Part shown: positions 28,505 to 36,747 of the stretch, piece after piece
How positions within the stretch are numbered: position 1 is the stretch's first letter
Layout: each line of letters begins with the position of its first letter
NCBI GenBank assembly: GCA_029946125.1
Contig: JAQSDX010000005.1
Location: 27,313-91,312 of the forward strand
Direction: 5' to 3'
DNA: 64,000 bases
Source of the DNA: Candidatus Methylobacter titanis
GTDB lineage: Bacteria; Pseudomonadota; Gammaproteobacteria; Methylococcales; Methylomonadaceae
Position numbers and translations under genes: made by a program
The notes under the pieces: model-generated
Databases searched by the model: none
What the model saw: only the letters and a program-made list of their open reading frames with translations
Told to the model about the DNA's origin: nothing

Positions 28505-28540
28505 ATTGTTACCCCGTTTGTCATTTAAGCACAATGACAT

Positions 28541-28625
28541 TGTAGGAGCGGGGCCATGCCCGCGCCATTTGAACAGGGATTGCAAAGTTGTCGCTCCTTC
28601 TTCGCGGACATGGCCCGCTCCTACA
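28541..28625. repeat. Repeat family C, copy 1 (inverted hairpin)
   Basis: TGTAGGAGCGGGGCCATGCCCGCG and its imperfect complement CGCGGACATGGCCCGCTCCTACA (arms about 24 bases, given in part) enclose a spacer of about 37 bases. Copy 2 is at 41922-42004 and a core stem at 8073-8100. The pyrC' stop codon falls inside the right arm. Confidence 0.85.
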
Positions 28626-29898
28626 AGCGGTGAATGATTTTGCCTGCCTGCAAAGTATGGGTTACCCGGCCTTTCAGGGTTTGCCCCCAAAACGGCGTGT
28701 TAACGCCCTGGCTTTTCCAGTTTTCCGAATTAATCTGCCAGTCGAGTTCCGGGTCGAAAATACATACATCGGCTGAGAAGCCGGGCGTTAACGCGCCGCT
28801 GTTTAAGCGCAGCACCCGCGCCGGATTGGCGCTTAAGCAGGCGATGCCCTGTTTCAGGGTTATCGCGTGCCGTGTGACCAGTTTCAGCATTAACGGCAAC
28901 AGGTTTTCCAAGGATGACATCCCCGGTTCGGTTTCCGGGAACGCACCCAGCTTGGCGTCCAGATCATGCGGCTGATGATCGGAACAGATGCTGTTGATCG
29001 TGCCGACGGCTAGCCCTCGTCTTAAATACTGCCTATCTTCTTCGGTACGCAATGGCGGCAACACATGATAAGCGCTGTCAAAAGGCTTCATGTCGTTTTC
29101 AGTCAGATGCAGTTGATGGATGGAGACATCGGCACTGACTTTCAAGCCATATTTTTTGGCCTGATGTATTTTAATCACTGATCGTTTGCAGCTTAACTGG
29201 CCAAAATGTACTCGGCAGCCGGTCAGCTCGGCCAGTTCCAGGCATTGTGCCAGAGCGATGGTTTCGGCGGCTTCGGGAATGCTGGGCAAACCGTAGCGGG
29301 TGGCGACTACGCCTTCATGGGCGCAACCGTTATTGCCCAACCAAAAATCATTAGGCCGGAACATCAATAACAAATCATGACTGGCCGCATATTCCATGGC
29401 TCGTCTTAAAATCAACAGATTTTTCACCGGCCGATTGGCATTACCGACCGCTATGCAGCCAGCTTGTTTCAGCGATAGCATCGAGCTGAGTTCGGTGCCT
29501 TCCAGTTTCTGGGTGAGGGCGCCAATTACATAAATTTGCGGGTAATCGGCTTTTTCTGCCAGCTCCTTGATCAGCTCGACCACGGCGGTGGTATCGATCA
29601 CCGGCACGGTATCCGGTTGCAGGCACAGGGTGGTAACACCGGCAGCGGCAGCGGCACGCACTTCGCTTTTAAAGGTCGCTTTGCGGCTGTGTCCCATATC
29701 CCGCAAACGCGTACTTAAGTCGATAAAGCCGGGACAGACGATTTGATTTTCGGCATTGATAACCGTATCCGGTTTAAATCCAGCCGGTTCGTCAGTCACC
29801 GACACAATCTTGCCGCCTTTGATATACACGGAACCGATGCGATCGATGTCGTTGGCCGGATCGATGATCCTGCCGTGATTTATGTGAATTTTCATCAT
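28621..29898 (-). CDS. pyrX: Dihydroorotase-like subunit, catalytically inactive type (PyrC')
   Basis: A 425-residue amidohydrolase fold with strong dihydroorotase layout, but the metal ligands are gone. The motif normally GFIDxHxH reads [11 protein letters not shown], and the later HxEDP-type region reads [19 protein letters not shown]. This fits the pseudo-dihydroorotase that supports aspartate transcarbamoylase in Pseudomonas-type enzymes. It overlaps pyrB by four bases. A functional pyrC must lie elsewhere. The stop codon sits inside a repeat hairpin. Confidence 0.9.
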   Translation of the reverse strand: MMKIHINHGRIIDPANDIDRIGSVYIKGGKIVSVTDEPAGFKPDTVINAENQIVCPGFIDLSTRLRDMGHSRKATFKSEVRAAAAAGVTTLCLQPDTVPVIDTTAVVELIKELAEKADYPQIYVIGALTQKLEGTELSSMLSLKQAGCIAVGNANRPVKNLLILRRAMEYAASHDLLLMFRPNDFWLGNNGCAHEGVVATRYGLPSIPEAAETIALAQCLELAELTGCRVHFGQLSCKRSVIKIHQAKKYGLKVSADVSIHQLHLTENDMKPFDSAYHVLPPLRTEEDRQYLRRGLAVGTINSICSDHQPHDLDAKLGAFPETEPGMSSLENLLPLMLKLVTRHAITLKQGIACLSANPARVLRLNSGALTPGFSADVCIFDPELDWQINSENWKSQGVNTPFWGQTLKGRVTHTLQAGKIIHRL

Positions 29899-30956
29899 GC
29901 AACTCCCTTATCGCCAGGGATGGTGTGTATGCCACTAGCCGATAGGGAATCGGCGTGGCGATCGCCAGGGATGGTGTGTATGCCGCTAAACCTACCGGGA
30001 GCAGGTGCGGTTTGCATCGCCATGGCCATGATGGCCATGCGCACCGCGATGCCGTTGCTGACTTGTTTGAGTATTACCGACTGCGGGCCGTCCGCGACTT
30101 TGGAATCAATCTCTACGCCCCGGTTGATAGGACCTGGGTGCATCACGATAGCATCGGGTTTGGCGATTTTGAGTTTTTCTTCGGTCAGTCCGAAACACTT
30201 GAAATACTCGCTTTCGCTGGGCAGTAGCGCCGAACTCATGCGTTCTTTCTGCAAACGCAGCATCATCACCACATCAATATCTTTAAGCCCTTCGGTTAAA
30301 TTATGCGAAACGTTCACGCCTAAACTTTCCACATGCGCGGGCAATAAGGTTTTGGGCGCAATCACTCTGACTTCGGCGGCACCCAGGGTATTTAATGCCT
30401 GGATCTCCGAGCGCGCCACTCGAGAATGCAATATATCGCCGATAATGGCGACTCTGAGGCTGGAAAAATCCGGTTTGAGCTGGCGTATCGTAAACATGTC
30501 CAGCATCGCCTGCGTCGGGTGCGCGTGCTGCCCATCGCCGGCATTGATTACGCTGATATGCGACGCGGTTTGCTGGGCGATAAAATGCGCCGCGCCGCTG
30601 AGTGCATGGCGCACCACAAACATATCGACAAACATGGCTTCCAGATTGCGGATGGTGTCGAGCAGACTTTCGCCTTTTGACGTGGCCGAGGTGGCGATAT
30701 TCATATTGATGACATCGGCGGACAGACGCGTCGCTGCCAATTCGAAGGTTGTTCGGGTGCGGGTACTGTTTTCAAAAAACAGATTGACGATGGTTTTGCC
30801 GCGCAACAGCGGAACTTTTTTAACCTGGTGCTCCGACATCCCGGCGAATGACTCGGCAGTATCGAGAATTTCGGTTAATAAGCTCTTGCTCAGGCCTTCG
30901 ATGGTCAAAAAATGTTTGAGCTTGCCTTCCGTATTTAATTGCAGGTTATCAGTCAT
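29895..30956 (-). CDS. pyrB: Aspartate carbamoyltransferase catalytic chain, with repeat-derived tail
   Basis: Second step of pyrimidine synthesis. The carbamoyl-phosphate loop is [13 protein letters not shown], and the aspartate-binding [14 protein letters not shown] and [11 protein letters not shown] are present. The 353 residues exceed the usual 305-335. The last ~33, from about 321, are two copies of repeat family [13 protein letters not shown] and [11 protein letters not shown], read in frame before the stop. The gene is coupled to pyrC' (4-base overlap) and lies 3 bases after pyrR. The conserved domain ends before the insert, so activity is probably kept. Confidence 0.95.
   Translation of the reverse strand: MTDNLQLNTEGKLKHFLTIEGLSKSLLTEILDTAESFAGMSEHQVKKVPLLRGKTIVNLFFENSTRTRTTFELAATRLSADVINMNIATSATSKGESLLDTIRNLEAMFVDMFVVRHALSGAAHFIAQQTASHISVINAGDGQHAHPTQAMLDMFTIRQLKPDFSSLRVAIIGDILHSRVARSEIQALNTLGAAEVRVIAPKTLLPAHVESLGVNVSHNLTEGLKDIDVVMMLRLQKERMSSALLPSESEYFKCFGLTEEKLKIAKPDAIVMHPGPINRGVEIDSKVADGPQSVILKQVSNGIAVRMAIMAMAMQTAPAPGRFSGIHTIPGDRHADSLSASGIHTIPGDKGVA
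29910..30010 (-). repeat. Repeat family A, two copies at the 3' end of pyrB
   Basis: ATCGCCAGGGATGGTGTGTA occurs at 29910-29930 and again at 29961-29980. The second copy continues to CCGGGAGCAGGTGCGG; the first has a diverged 5' half. On the minus strand both encode GIHTIPGD, as the ybbA copies encode GIHAVPGD. Confidence 0.9.
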
Positions 30957-30959
30957 TGC

Positions 30960-31466
30960 TTATGCCACTGCTTCAATAGTTTCCAGGTGAACGGCCAAGG
31001 GTTCCGGTCCGGTCAATTTAATCCGTTGATCCGGATCTAAGGTAATGCTGGTACCAACACAATCGGGATTTAACGGGATTTGCCTGCCGTCGCGCTCTAT
31101 CAGTACCGCCAGCACGATCTGGTTCGGCCTGCCGTAATCGAAAATTTCATTCATCGCGGCACGTATGGTTCTGCCGGTATAAAAAACATCATCGATCAGG
31201 ATAAGGTCTCGGCCTTCAATGTGAGTCGGCAACTGGCTCGGCTTTACATTGGGGTTAACGCCGATTTGCGAAAAATCGTCCCGGTAAAATGAGATATCCA
31301 GCAGCCCCAAAGGTTCGCTGATATGTAAACGGCGGTGCATTTGCTCGGCAATCCAGACGCCGCCGGTACGGATGCCTATCATCAGCGGATTAACCAGCTG
31401 TCGTTCATCGATAATGCGTTTTAGCTCAGCTTCCAGGTGATTTAATAATTCGGGTATTGCTAACAC
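30960..31466 (-). CDS. pyrR: Bifunctional PyrR: pyr operon regulator / uracil phosphoribosyltransferase
   Basis: A 168-residue type I phosphoribosyltransferase. The PRPP motif is LILIDDVFYTGRTIRAAMNEI (about 91-111), and GIRTGGVWIAEQMHRRL precedes it. It matches PyrR, which can bind pyr mRNA in Gram-positives and salvage uracil. Whether it regulates here is not shown; I see no anti-terminator upstream. It sits between ruvX and pyrB on a shared transcript, with one base to ruvX and 3 to pyrB. Confidence 0.93.
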   Translation of the reverse strand: MLAIPELLNHLEAELKRIIDERQLVNPLMIGIRTGGVWIAEQMHRRLHISEPLGLLDISFYRDDFSQIGVNPNVKPSQLPTHIEGRDLILIDDVFYTGRTIRAAMNEIFDYGRPNQIVLAVLIERDGRQIPLNPDCVGTSITLDPDQRIKLTGPEPLAVHLETIEAVA

Positions 31467-31925
31467 TTAATAGTCCTTTCTTGTACGGTCATTTAACCAG
31501 GTTTGCAAGATAAGCTGGGCGGCGAGTTGATCTTGCACTTCCCAGAGTTTGCTTGCACTGACGCTGACTTCATCAAACAGTAGTTGTTTGGCCTCATAGG
31601 TCGACAGGGTCTCATCCTGCTGGAAAACCGGCAGTTGATAACGGCCTTCCAGCTGTCGGCAAAATTTTAACATACGCGGCGTTACCGGGTTGTCAGAGCC
31701 GTCGGCCTGCTTTGATATGCCGACCACTAAACCGGCCGGCCGCCATTCTTGTATCAGCTTGCCGATGATTTCCCAGTTAGGGATTTGATTGATCGAGCGT
31801 ATGGTTTGTAGTGGACTTGCGCTAACTGTGGTCGTTTGACCGACCGCTGTGCCTATCTTTTTAGTACCGAAATCGAAACCCAAATAGGTATCGGTGTTGG
31901 CTTTGGCTAGTAAGGGGTCTTGCAT
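31467..31925 (-). CDS. ruvX: Putative Holliday junction resolvase / pre-16S rRNA nuclease
   Basis: A 152-residue YqgF/RuvX RNase-H-fold protein: YLGFDFGTKKIGTAVGQ holds the first Asp, WRPAGLVVGIS the next strand, and QQDETLSTYEAKQLL the Glu. The C-terminal DQLAAQLILQTWLNDR carries the final Asp/Ala-rich helix. In Escherichia coli it matures the 16S 5' end. A repeat of family A (31933-31982) lies just upstream, so its leader differs from the yqgE-ruvX spacing seen in relatives. Confidence 0.94.
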   Translation of the reverse strand: MQDPLLAKANTDTYLGFDFGTKKIGTAVGQTTTVSASPLQTIRSINQIPNWEIIGKLIQEWRPAGLVVGISKQADGSDNPVTPRMLKFCRQLEGRYQLPVFQQDETLSTYEAKQLLFDEVSVSASKLWEVQDQLAAQLILQTWLNDRTRKDY

Positions 31926-31932
31926 AGTTTAT

Positions 31933-31982
31933 ATCGCCAGGGATGGTGTGTATGCCGCAAACCTGCCGGGAGCAGGTGCGGC
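31933..31982 (-). repeat. Repeat family A, intergenic copy
   Basis: A full-length copy with ATCGCCAGGGATGGTGTGTA and GCCGGGAGCAGGTGCGG. It lies between yqgE and ruvX, 8 bases upstream of the ruvX start, and is not part of either coding sequence. It is the cleanest copy and useful as consensus. Confidence 0.9.
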
Positions 31983-32043
31983 GTCTGGTTGGTATTCAAA
32001 GAAAGATTAGGCTGAAGGTCACAGGCAATACAGTTACCCAAAA

Positions 32044-32607
32044 TTAGCCATGTCCTGCCGGGGCAGTCAATTGATTAATATCAATGCCGATCTGGTCGGC
32101 TGCCGCATTCCAGCGCAAGTTAACGGGCGTATCAAATATAATTTGTTTACCGCAAGGCGTATTAAGCCAGGCATTATCCAGGATCTCTTTTTCCAATTGC
32201 CCTGCGCCCCAACCGGCATAGCCTAACGCGACCAGATACTGTTCTGGGCCTACGCCTGTGGCAATGGCTTCAAGTACATCACGTGAAGTTGTCAGGGAAA
32301 TGGTCTCTGAAACGGCTATGGTTGCATGCCAATCTCCACCGGAAGTATGTATCACGAAGCCGTGTTGCTGTTGCACCGGGCCACCTGCAAAAATCGGCAT
32401 TTCGGCGGCAGCGGGCGAGGTGACGTCTATACCCATCTGTTTAAAAATTTCGCCCAGCTTCATGTCCGTTGATCGATTAATGACGATACCTAATGCACCG
32501 TCTTCATTATGTTGACACAAATAGGTAACCGTATGAAAAAAATTGGGATCCGCCAGAGTGGGCATGGCGATAATAAACTGGTTGGTTAAGTAAGTAGCTT
32601 GGTTCAT
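32044..32607 (-). CDS. yqgE: YqgE/AlgH family protein
   Basis: Start chosen at the ATG giving MNQATYLTNQFIIAMPTLADPNF (in part), 187 residues, equal to Escherichia coli YqgE; an ATG five codons earlier is less likely. Motifs: the YLCQHNEDGALGIVINRS strand-loop, FAGGPVQQQHGFVIHT and YAGWGAGQLEKEI. The function is unclear; AlgH has been tied to alginate regulation in Pseudomonas. The yqgE-ruvX adjacency is conserved across gammaproteobacteria. Confidence 0.94.
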   Translation of the reverse strand: MNQATYLTNQFIIAMPTLADPNFFHTVTYLCQHNEDGALGIVINRSTDMKLGEIFKQMGIDVTSPAAAEMPIFAGGPVQQQHGFVIHTSGGDWHATIAVSETISLTTSRDVLEAIATGVGPEQYLVALGYAGWGAGQLEKEILDNAWLNTPCGKQIIFDTPVNLRWNAAADQIGIDINQLTAPAGHG

Positions 32608-32647
32608 GGATCTTAGTATCAAAGTTTATAGTCACTTAAGCAACTGT

Positions 32648-33538
32648 TTATCGCGAGGTCATACCCGATTCATCAGAAAATTTCCAAACCCGGGTAATGA
32701 CCAAAACATCGAGCTCTTTCAGCAAGTCGGCAGGTAACGGTGCAAATGGCGCGCTCATACGAACAATTCTTTTAGCAGCCTCATCCAATGCCGGATTTCC
32801 CGACGACTGGTTGATGCGTATGCTGTAAATGCTGCCGTCGGCTTTAATGCCGACATCCATGGTTAAGATGCCGGAAAAGTTTTTCTTGATGGCCACTTCC
32901 GGGTAATTAAGATTGCCGGTACGCTCCACCTTAGATTCCCAATCTTTCATGTATTGGGCGGCCACATATTTATGGGCGCTCACCGAGTTGACAAATTTTA
33001 TCTTAGTTTGCTCGGCACTTTGCTGGTTTAGCCTGATTTCGGTACCCAATTGCGCAATTTGTTGCTGTAGCAACTCAGGCGACAATTGTGGATGCTTTTC
33101 AGCCGGGTGCTTTGTATCCGGCTTGCTTGCAGTAACGATTTTCTTTTCTGCCTTTTTTTGAGTGATCAGTTTTTTCGCTACTTTAGGCTCGCTGTGTTCC
33201 GCTACGCTCTTTTTTAGCTGTTTGGGCTGGTTTTTGCCCTGGCTGGGCAGTTGTTGTGGCGGCGGCTGTTTCGGCTTCTTACTTTGTTCGCCAGCGCCCA
33301 GCTGATTTTCCGGCGCTAAAAACGTCGCCTTTTCAGGCACTTTTGGTGTCGGTATATTGACGAGGGTAATATCGATAGCACGGCTGACTTGCGCCGGCTG
33401 CGGCGCGGTGAAATTAATGCCCAGTCCGATAACAACATGAATGACCGTCGCTACAAATAAGGCAATCAATAATGAATCATTGGTAGACAGCTCTGCAGGT
33501 GGATCAAATATTGGCTGATGTGTGCTCATTATCATCAT
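32648..33538 (-). CDS. TonB-like energy transducer
   Basis: A 296-residue TonB-type protein: one N-terminal membrane helix (SLLIALFVATVIHVVIGLGI), a Pro/Lys/Gln-rich periplasmic spacer (about 65-150), and a TonB C-terminal domain from about 200 (NLNYPEVAIKKNFSGILTMDVGI, then LDEAAKRIVRMSAPFAPLP). It would link proton motive force to outer-membrane receptors. No exbBD or receptor genes are nearby. Its ATG overlaps the gshB stop (ATGA), with two more in-frame ATGs close by. The order gshB-tonB-yqgE is that of Pseudomonas. Confidence 0.92.
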   Translation of the reverse strand: MMIMSTHQPIFDPPAELSTNDSLLIALFVATVIHVVIGLGINFTAPQPAQVSRAIDITLVNIPTPKVPEKATFLAPENQLGAGEQSKKPKQPPPQQLPSQGKNQPKQLKKSVAEHSEPKVAKKLITQKKAEKKIVTASKPDTKHPAEKHPQLSPELLQQQIAQLGTEIRLNQQSAEQTKIKFVNSVSAHKYVAAQYMKDWESKVERTGNLNYPEVAIKKNFSGILTMDVGIKADGSIYSIRINQSSGNPALDEAAKRIVRMSAPFAPLPADLLKELDVLVITRVWKFSDESGMTSR

Positions 33539-34524
33539 GGATGGTGTGTATGCCGCAAACCTGCCGGGAGCAGGTGCGGCAGCAGGACGGTTTCAATATG
33601 GTCCATCAGTTGACCGCAAATATTCAAGCCAAACTGGCGATCCAGTTCCTGAACGCAAGTGGGACTGGTCACATTAATTTCGGTCAGCGTATCGCCAATC
33701 ACATCGATCCCGACAAAAACCAGGCCTTTTTCCCGTAATGTAGGTCCGACCTGGCCCGCAATCCAGCGATCTCGCTCGGTGAGTTCCCGGCCTTCGGCCC
33801 GCCCGCCCGCCGCCAAATTGCCGCGGGTTTCGCCTTGTGCAGGGATGCGCGCCAGAGAGTAGGGTATGACCTCGCCATTAACCAGCAATATCCGTTTATC
33901 GCCGTCTACAATTTGCGGCAGATACTTTTGCGCCATCACATAGCGACTGTTGTACTGGGTCATGGTTTCCAGAATCACGCTAAGATTGGGATCGTTTTGG
34001 CGCAAATGGAAAATAGAAGTACCGCCCATGCCATCCAGCGGTTTTAAAATAATTTCGCCTTGCTCCAGCAAAAAACGCCTGATTCTGGCTGGCTCTCTAG
34101 CGACTAAAGTCTCAGCGCAACACTGCGGAAACCATGCGGTAAAAAGCTTTTCATTGGCATCCCGCAACGACTGCGGTTTGTTAACCACATAAACACCCAT
34201 ACTTTCCGCGCGTTCCAGCAAATAGGTGGCATAAATATATTCCTGATCGAAAGGAGGGTCCTTGCGCATCATAATTACGTCCAGCTGATCCAAAGGAATG
34301 TCCTGCTCGGCCGTAAACTCGTGCCAGCTTTTTTCATCTCGCTGAACTTTAATCGTTCGTGTTCTGGCATAAGCTCTGCCGTTTCTCAGGAATAAATCGT
34401 TGAGCTCCATATAATGCAGCTCCCAGCCTCGAGCCTGTGCTTCAAGTAACATTGCAAAACTGGTGTCTTTTTTTATGTTGATATGGTCTATGGAGTCCAT
34501 GACCATGCCGAGTTTAATGGGCAT
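33535..34524 (-). CDS. gshB: Glutathione synthetase, with repeat-derived C-terminus
   Basis: Joins gamma-glutamylcysteine to glycine. Start chosen at MPIKLGMVMDSID, where the family begins; a start ten codons earlier exists. ATP-grasp motifs: FEILKPLDGMGGTSIF (here EIILKPLDGMGGTSIF), RILLVNGEVIPYSLARIP and INVTSPTCVQELD. The 329 residues are about 13 more than Escherichia coli GshB. The native end, ICGQLMDHIETVLL, is followed by PHLLPAGLRHTHHP, which comes from repeat family A. The stop overlaps the tonB start. Confidence 0.94.
   Translation of the reverse strand: MPIKLGMVMDSIDHINIKKDTSFAMLLEAQARGWELHYMELNDLFLRNGRAYARTRTIKVQRDEKSWHEFTAEQDIPLDQLDVIMMRKDPPFDQEYIYATYLLERAESMGVYVVNKPQSLRDANEKLFTAWFPQCCAETLVAREPARIRRFLLEQGEIILKPLDGMGGTSIFHLRQNDPNLSVILETMTQYNSRYVMAQKYLPQIVDGDKRILLVNGEVIPYSLARIPAQGETRGNLAAGGRAEGRELTERDRWIAGQVGPTLREKGLVFVGIDVIGDTLTEINVTSPTCVQELDRQFGLNICGQLMDHIETVLLPHLLPAGLRHTHHP
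33537..33582 (-). repeat. Repeat family A, truncated copy at the gshB/tonB junction
   Basis: ATGGTGTGTATGCCGC, then CCTGCCGGGAGCAGGTGCGGC. The CGCCAGGG end found in other copies is missing, and the gshB stop and tonB start lie at the break. It supplies the last 13 or so codons of gshB, in a different frame from the ybbA/pyrB copies. Confidence 0.88.
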
Positions 34525-34552
34525 ATTTTTTCCTGGTAATTGTTTGAGTCGC

Positions 34553-34607
34553 AAGGCTAAAGGCTAAAAAATGAGGCATCTTTTGCCCTTCGTCTTGCGC
34601 CTTTTAT
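34553..34607. repeat. Repeat family E, copy 2
   Basis: GCAAGGCTAAAGGC and, inverted, GCCCTTCGTCTTGCGCC lie in the gap between gshB and rpmB, forming an imperfect inverted pair. Related blocks are listed with copy 1. Confidence 0.6.
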
Positions 34608-34630
34608 CGTATTCATTTTATAGATTCTTA

Positions 34631-34659
34631 TTTACCTTGGAAAGAATTTTTGGTATAAA
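34631..34659 (+). promoter_or_regulatory. Probable sigma-70 promoter of rpmB-rpmG
   Basis: TTTACC (34631-34636), a 17-base spacer, then TATAAA (34654-34659), 44 bases before the rpmB ATG. The match is four of six at -35 and five of six at -10. Confidence 0.55.
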
Positions 34660-34702
34660 GCTCGGCTAACTTTTGAATTTAGGCACGCATTAGGGGTTAA
34701 TC

Positions 34703-34939
34703 ATGTCCAAAGTATGTCAAGTAACAGGCAAACGCCCGGTTACAGGTAATAACGTTTCACACGCTAACAACAGAACTAAAAGACGCTTTTGTCCGAATCT
34801 GCAACATCACAGATTCTGGGTAGAAAGCGAAAATCGCTGGGTTCGCCTCAGAATTTCCACCAAAGGTATGCGTATCATTGACAAAAATGGCATTGATGCT
34901 GTTCTTGCCGACTTGCGTAAATCTGGCTATAACGCTTAA
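34703..34939 (+). CDS. rpmB: 50S ribosomal protein L28
   Basis: A 78-residue L28 with [29 protein letters not shown] (in part), the universal start, and [20 protein letters not shown]. The zinc-free form, since only one Cys pair element remains (Cys5, Cys31). It begins the rpmB-rpmG operon with 14 bases to the next start. Confidence 0.97.
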   Translation: MSKVCQVTGKRPVTGNNVSHANNRTKRRFCPNLQHHRFWVESENRWVRLRISTKGMRIIDKNGIDAVLADLRKSGYNA

Positions 34940-34953
34940 AAGAGGATAGAAAA

Positions 34954-35109
34954 ATGCGCGATAAAATTAAATTGGTTTCTAGCGAAGGCACCGGGCACTT
35001 TTATACCACTACAAAAAACAAACGGACTATGCCCGAAAAAATGGAGATCAAGAAATTTGATCCTGTGGTTCGTAAATACGTTATTTATAAAGAAGCTAAA
35101 ATCAAATAA
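34954..35109 (+). CDS. rpmG: 50S ribosomal protein L33
   Basis: A 51-residue protein, [20 protein letters not shown] and then [20 protein letters not shown]. This is the standard L33 sequence with no Cys residues, so the zinc-free paralogue. An AGAGGATA ribosome site lies seven bases ahead. It is too short for many ORF callers. Confidence 0.97.
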   Translation: MRDKIKLVSSEGTGHFYTTTKNKRTMPEKMEIKKFDPVVRKYVIYKEAKIK

Positions 35110-35172
35110 TTAGTTGATTTAAACGCTCTTTTCCGGCTTGTACTCCACGAGCGCAAGCCACGCGTAGCATGG

Positions 35173-35203
35173 CCCGACGTCAGTAATTTTGACTGTCGGG
35201 TTA
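35173..35203 (+). terminator. Possible terminator after rpmG
   Basis: CCCGAC..GTCGGG arms with an inner TCAGT/ACTG partial pairing, followed by TTAGGTT. The T-run is poor, so this is weak. It also faces the convergent gene at 35248. Confidence 0.35.
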
Positions 35204-35247
35204 GGTTGCCGCATTTTTCCCTGCGGACAAAGCTCACCTGTCCGACC

Positions 35248-36615
35248 TCACACTTGCTTTAGTTTATCCAGCACCTGGGTTAACTTCTCCACTTGCTTGT
35301 GCAATACTCGACATTGCTTTTCAGCATTTTGCCGGTCAAATTCCAGCTTCATACACTTATCATTAAGCTGTTGGTTGGTATTTTTCAGCGCTTCATTTTC
35401 CACTTTAAGCGTGTTGACTTGATCTTCGAGGATACTAACAGAGGCGTTTGCTGACGACTGTATTGATGAAGACGCCGTTGCCGAATTATCGACAGCTTGT
35501 TTTTGATCACTTTGTTGATCAGAGCTTTCCGGGTCAGCATCAGCAGAAATAGGCGCTTCATTTTCCGGTTTAGGCGCAAGACTTTCCATCCCGCCTCTCA
35601 AAATCATGGCTTCGATCTTATGCCTGAGCAGTAAAAATGCGGCCGCCTCGCTAATCTTGCCATCTCGACAAACAACAATGACAAGCTTTTCATGGCTTAA
35701 GGTTTTAAGCTGTATTCTTAAGGAGAAAAAAGGCGCATTGATGCTGCCGTCAAGATGTTGAGCGTCATATTCATCCTGCGAGCGGACATCCAACAAAACA
35801 GCGCCTTTTATTATCGCCGCCTGCATTTCCGCATAATCAATAAACTTTAAACAGGGCTCTTTTATTAACGATACAAATTGTTTTTTGTCCAAGCGTAACA
35901 AAGTAATATCGGTCGCTGCCGTAATCGTTACGTTTCTGGGCGCGCCGGAAAGCAATGAGTCTTCGCCAAAAGTGTCACCGTTTGCCAGCTGAGCTAATGT
36001 AATCTCTTTGGCATTAGGTGATGGTTTACGCGTTAACAGGCATCGTCCATTTTTAATCAGGTAATAATAATCTCCTGTGCCGCCTTGCTCGAGGATGTGC
36101 TCGCCCTTTTTATAATAAATGGCCTCCAAACTCATCAATATTTTTTGTAAATTGGCGGGGGGGAGACGTTGGAAAATAGGCGATCTCAATAACGCTGTCA
36201 TCCAATCTTCTGGATCATCTTTAGTCTCGTCAATGACCATGTAACTGTGGTTCTCTTGGTAAGCAATAGGAAGGGGATTATTAACAATATCAGTGTGCAG
36301 GCGCAAGAAACGTACTTTTCCGTTCGCGACTGCGTCAATTTTTTTTGGGATCTGGTGTGCCAATGCAAACTTCGCAGAATCGCTACTTGCGGCAATCACC
36401 TCGACAACCAACCCGGCTGCCTGAAGCGTAACCTCGCCACTTAGCAGATAAACAAAATGGGGGGCTATATCGCCTTTTTTAAACAAGAAACCGTCCTGAG
36501 CTTCTTCGACAGTCATTTCAGCGCATAACGCAGCAAACTGAACGCCCGGTAGGGTTGCGAGCGGAATTAGCTTGCGAATAATCAGTCCATCTTCAGAATT
36601 GATGTCTACGGCCAT
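35248..36615 (-). CDS. Cyclic-nucleotide-binding / rhodanese / coiled-coil protein
   Basis: A 455-residue multidomain protein. The N-terminal part (about 20-125) looks like a degenerate cNMP-binding domain (FVYLLSGEVTL). A clear cNMP domain follows (about 150-265: GEHILEQGGTGDYYYLIKNG, FGEDSLLSGAPRNVTI). Then a rhodanese domain (about 275-360) with the catalytic Cys in VIVVCRDGKISEAA. A Ser/Gln-rich linker and a C-terminal coiled coil (about 405-455) complete it. It may be a sulfur- or redox-linked signal protein. The partner is unknown. It diverges from the Deg protease gene. Confidence 0.85.
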   Translation of the reverse strand: MAVDINSEDGLIIRKLIPLATLPGVQFAALCAEMTVEEAQDGFLFKKGDIAPHFVYLLSGEVTLQAAGLVVEVIAASSDSAKFALAHQIPKKIDAVANGKVRFLRLHTDIVNNPLPIAYQENHSYMVIDETKDDPEDWMTALLRSPIFQRLPPANLQKILMSLEAIYYKKGEHILEQGGTGDYYYLIKNGRCLLTRKPSPNAKEITLAQLANGDTFGEDSLLSGAPRNVTITAATDITLLRLDKKQFVSLIKEPCLKFIDYAEMQAAIIKGAVLLDVRSQDEYDAQHLDGSINAPFFSLRIQLKTLSHEKLVIVVCRDGKISEAAAFLLLRHKIEAMILRGGMESLAPKPENEAPISADADPESSDQQSDQKQAVDNSATASSSIQSSANASVSILEDQVNTLKVENEALKNTNQQLNDKCMKLEFDRQNAEKQCRVLHKQVEKLTQVLDKLKQV

Positions 36616-36747
36616 TTGAATATTCTATGCAAGATCAGCGTTAAATGACAGTGTTGATTGTTTAAAAAACTACTTTAACACACCTTGTATTAAACATTTT
36701 TGCACGTATATTATTGGTTGTGTCTATTTAACAAGTTCCGGAAAATC

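Noticed and set aside
28441..28560. CRISPR-like array in the argB-pyrC' gap
   Set aside because: Only a 17-base direct duplication without spacers; it is adjacent to a hairpin repeat, not an array.
29743..30990. A 415-codon plus-strand open frame over pyrB
   Set aside because: It lies opposite a clear pyrB gene; its codon pattern and peptide (Cys/Ser/Arg-rich) look like an antisense shadow.
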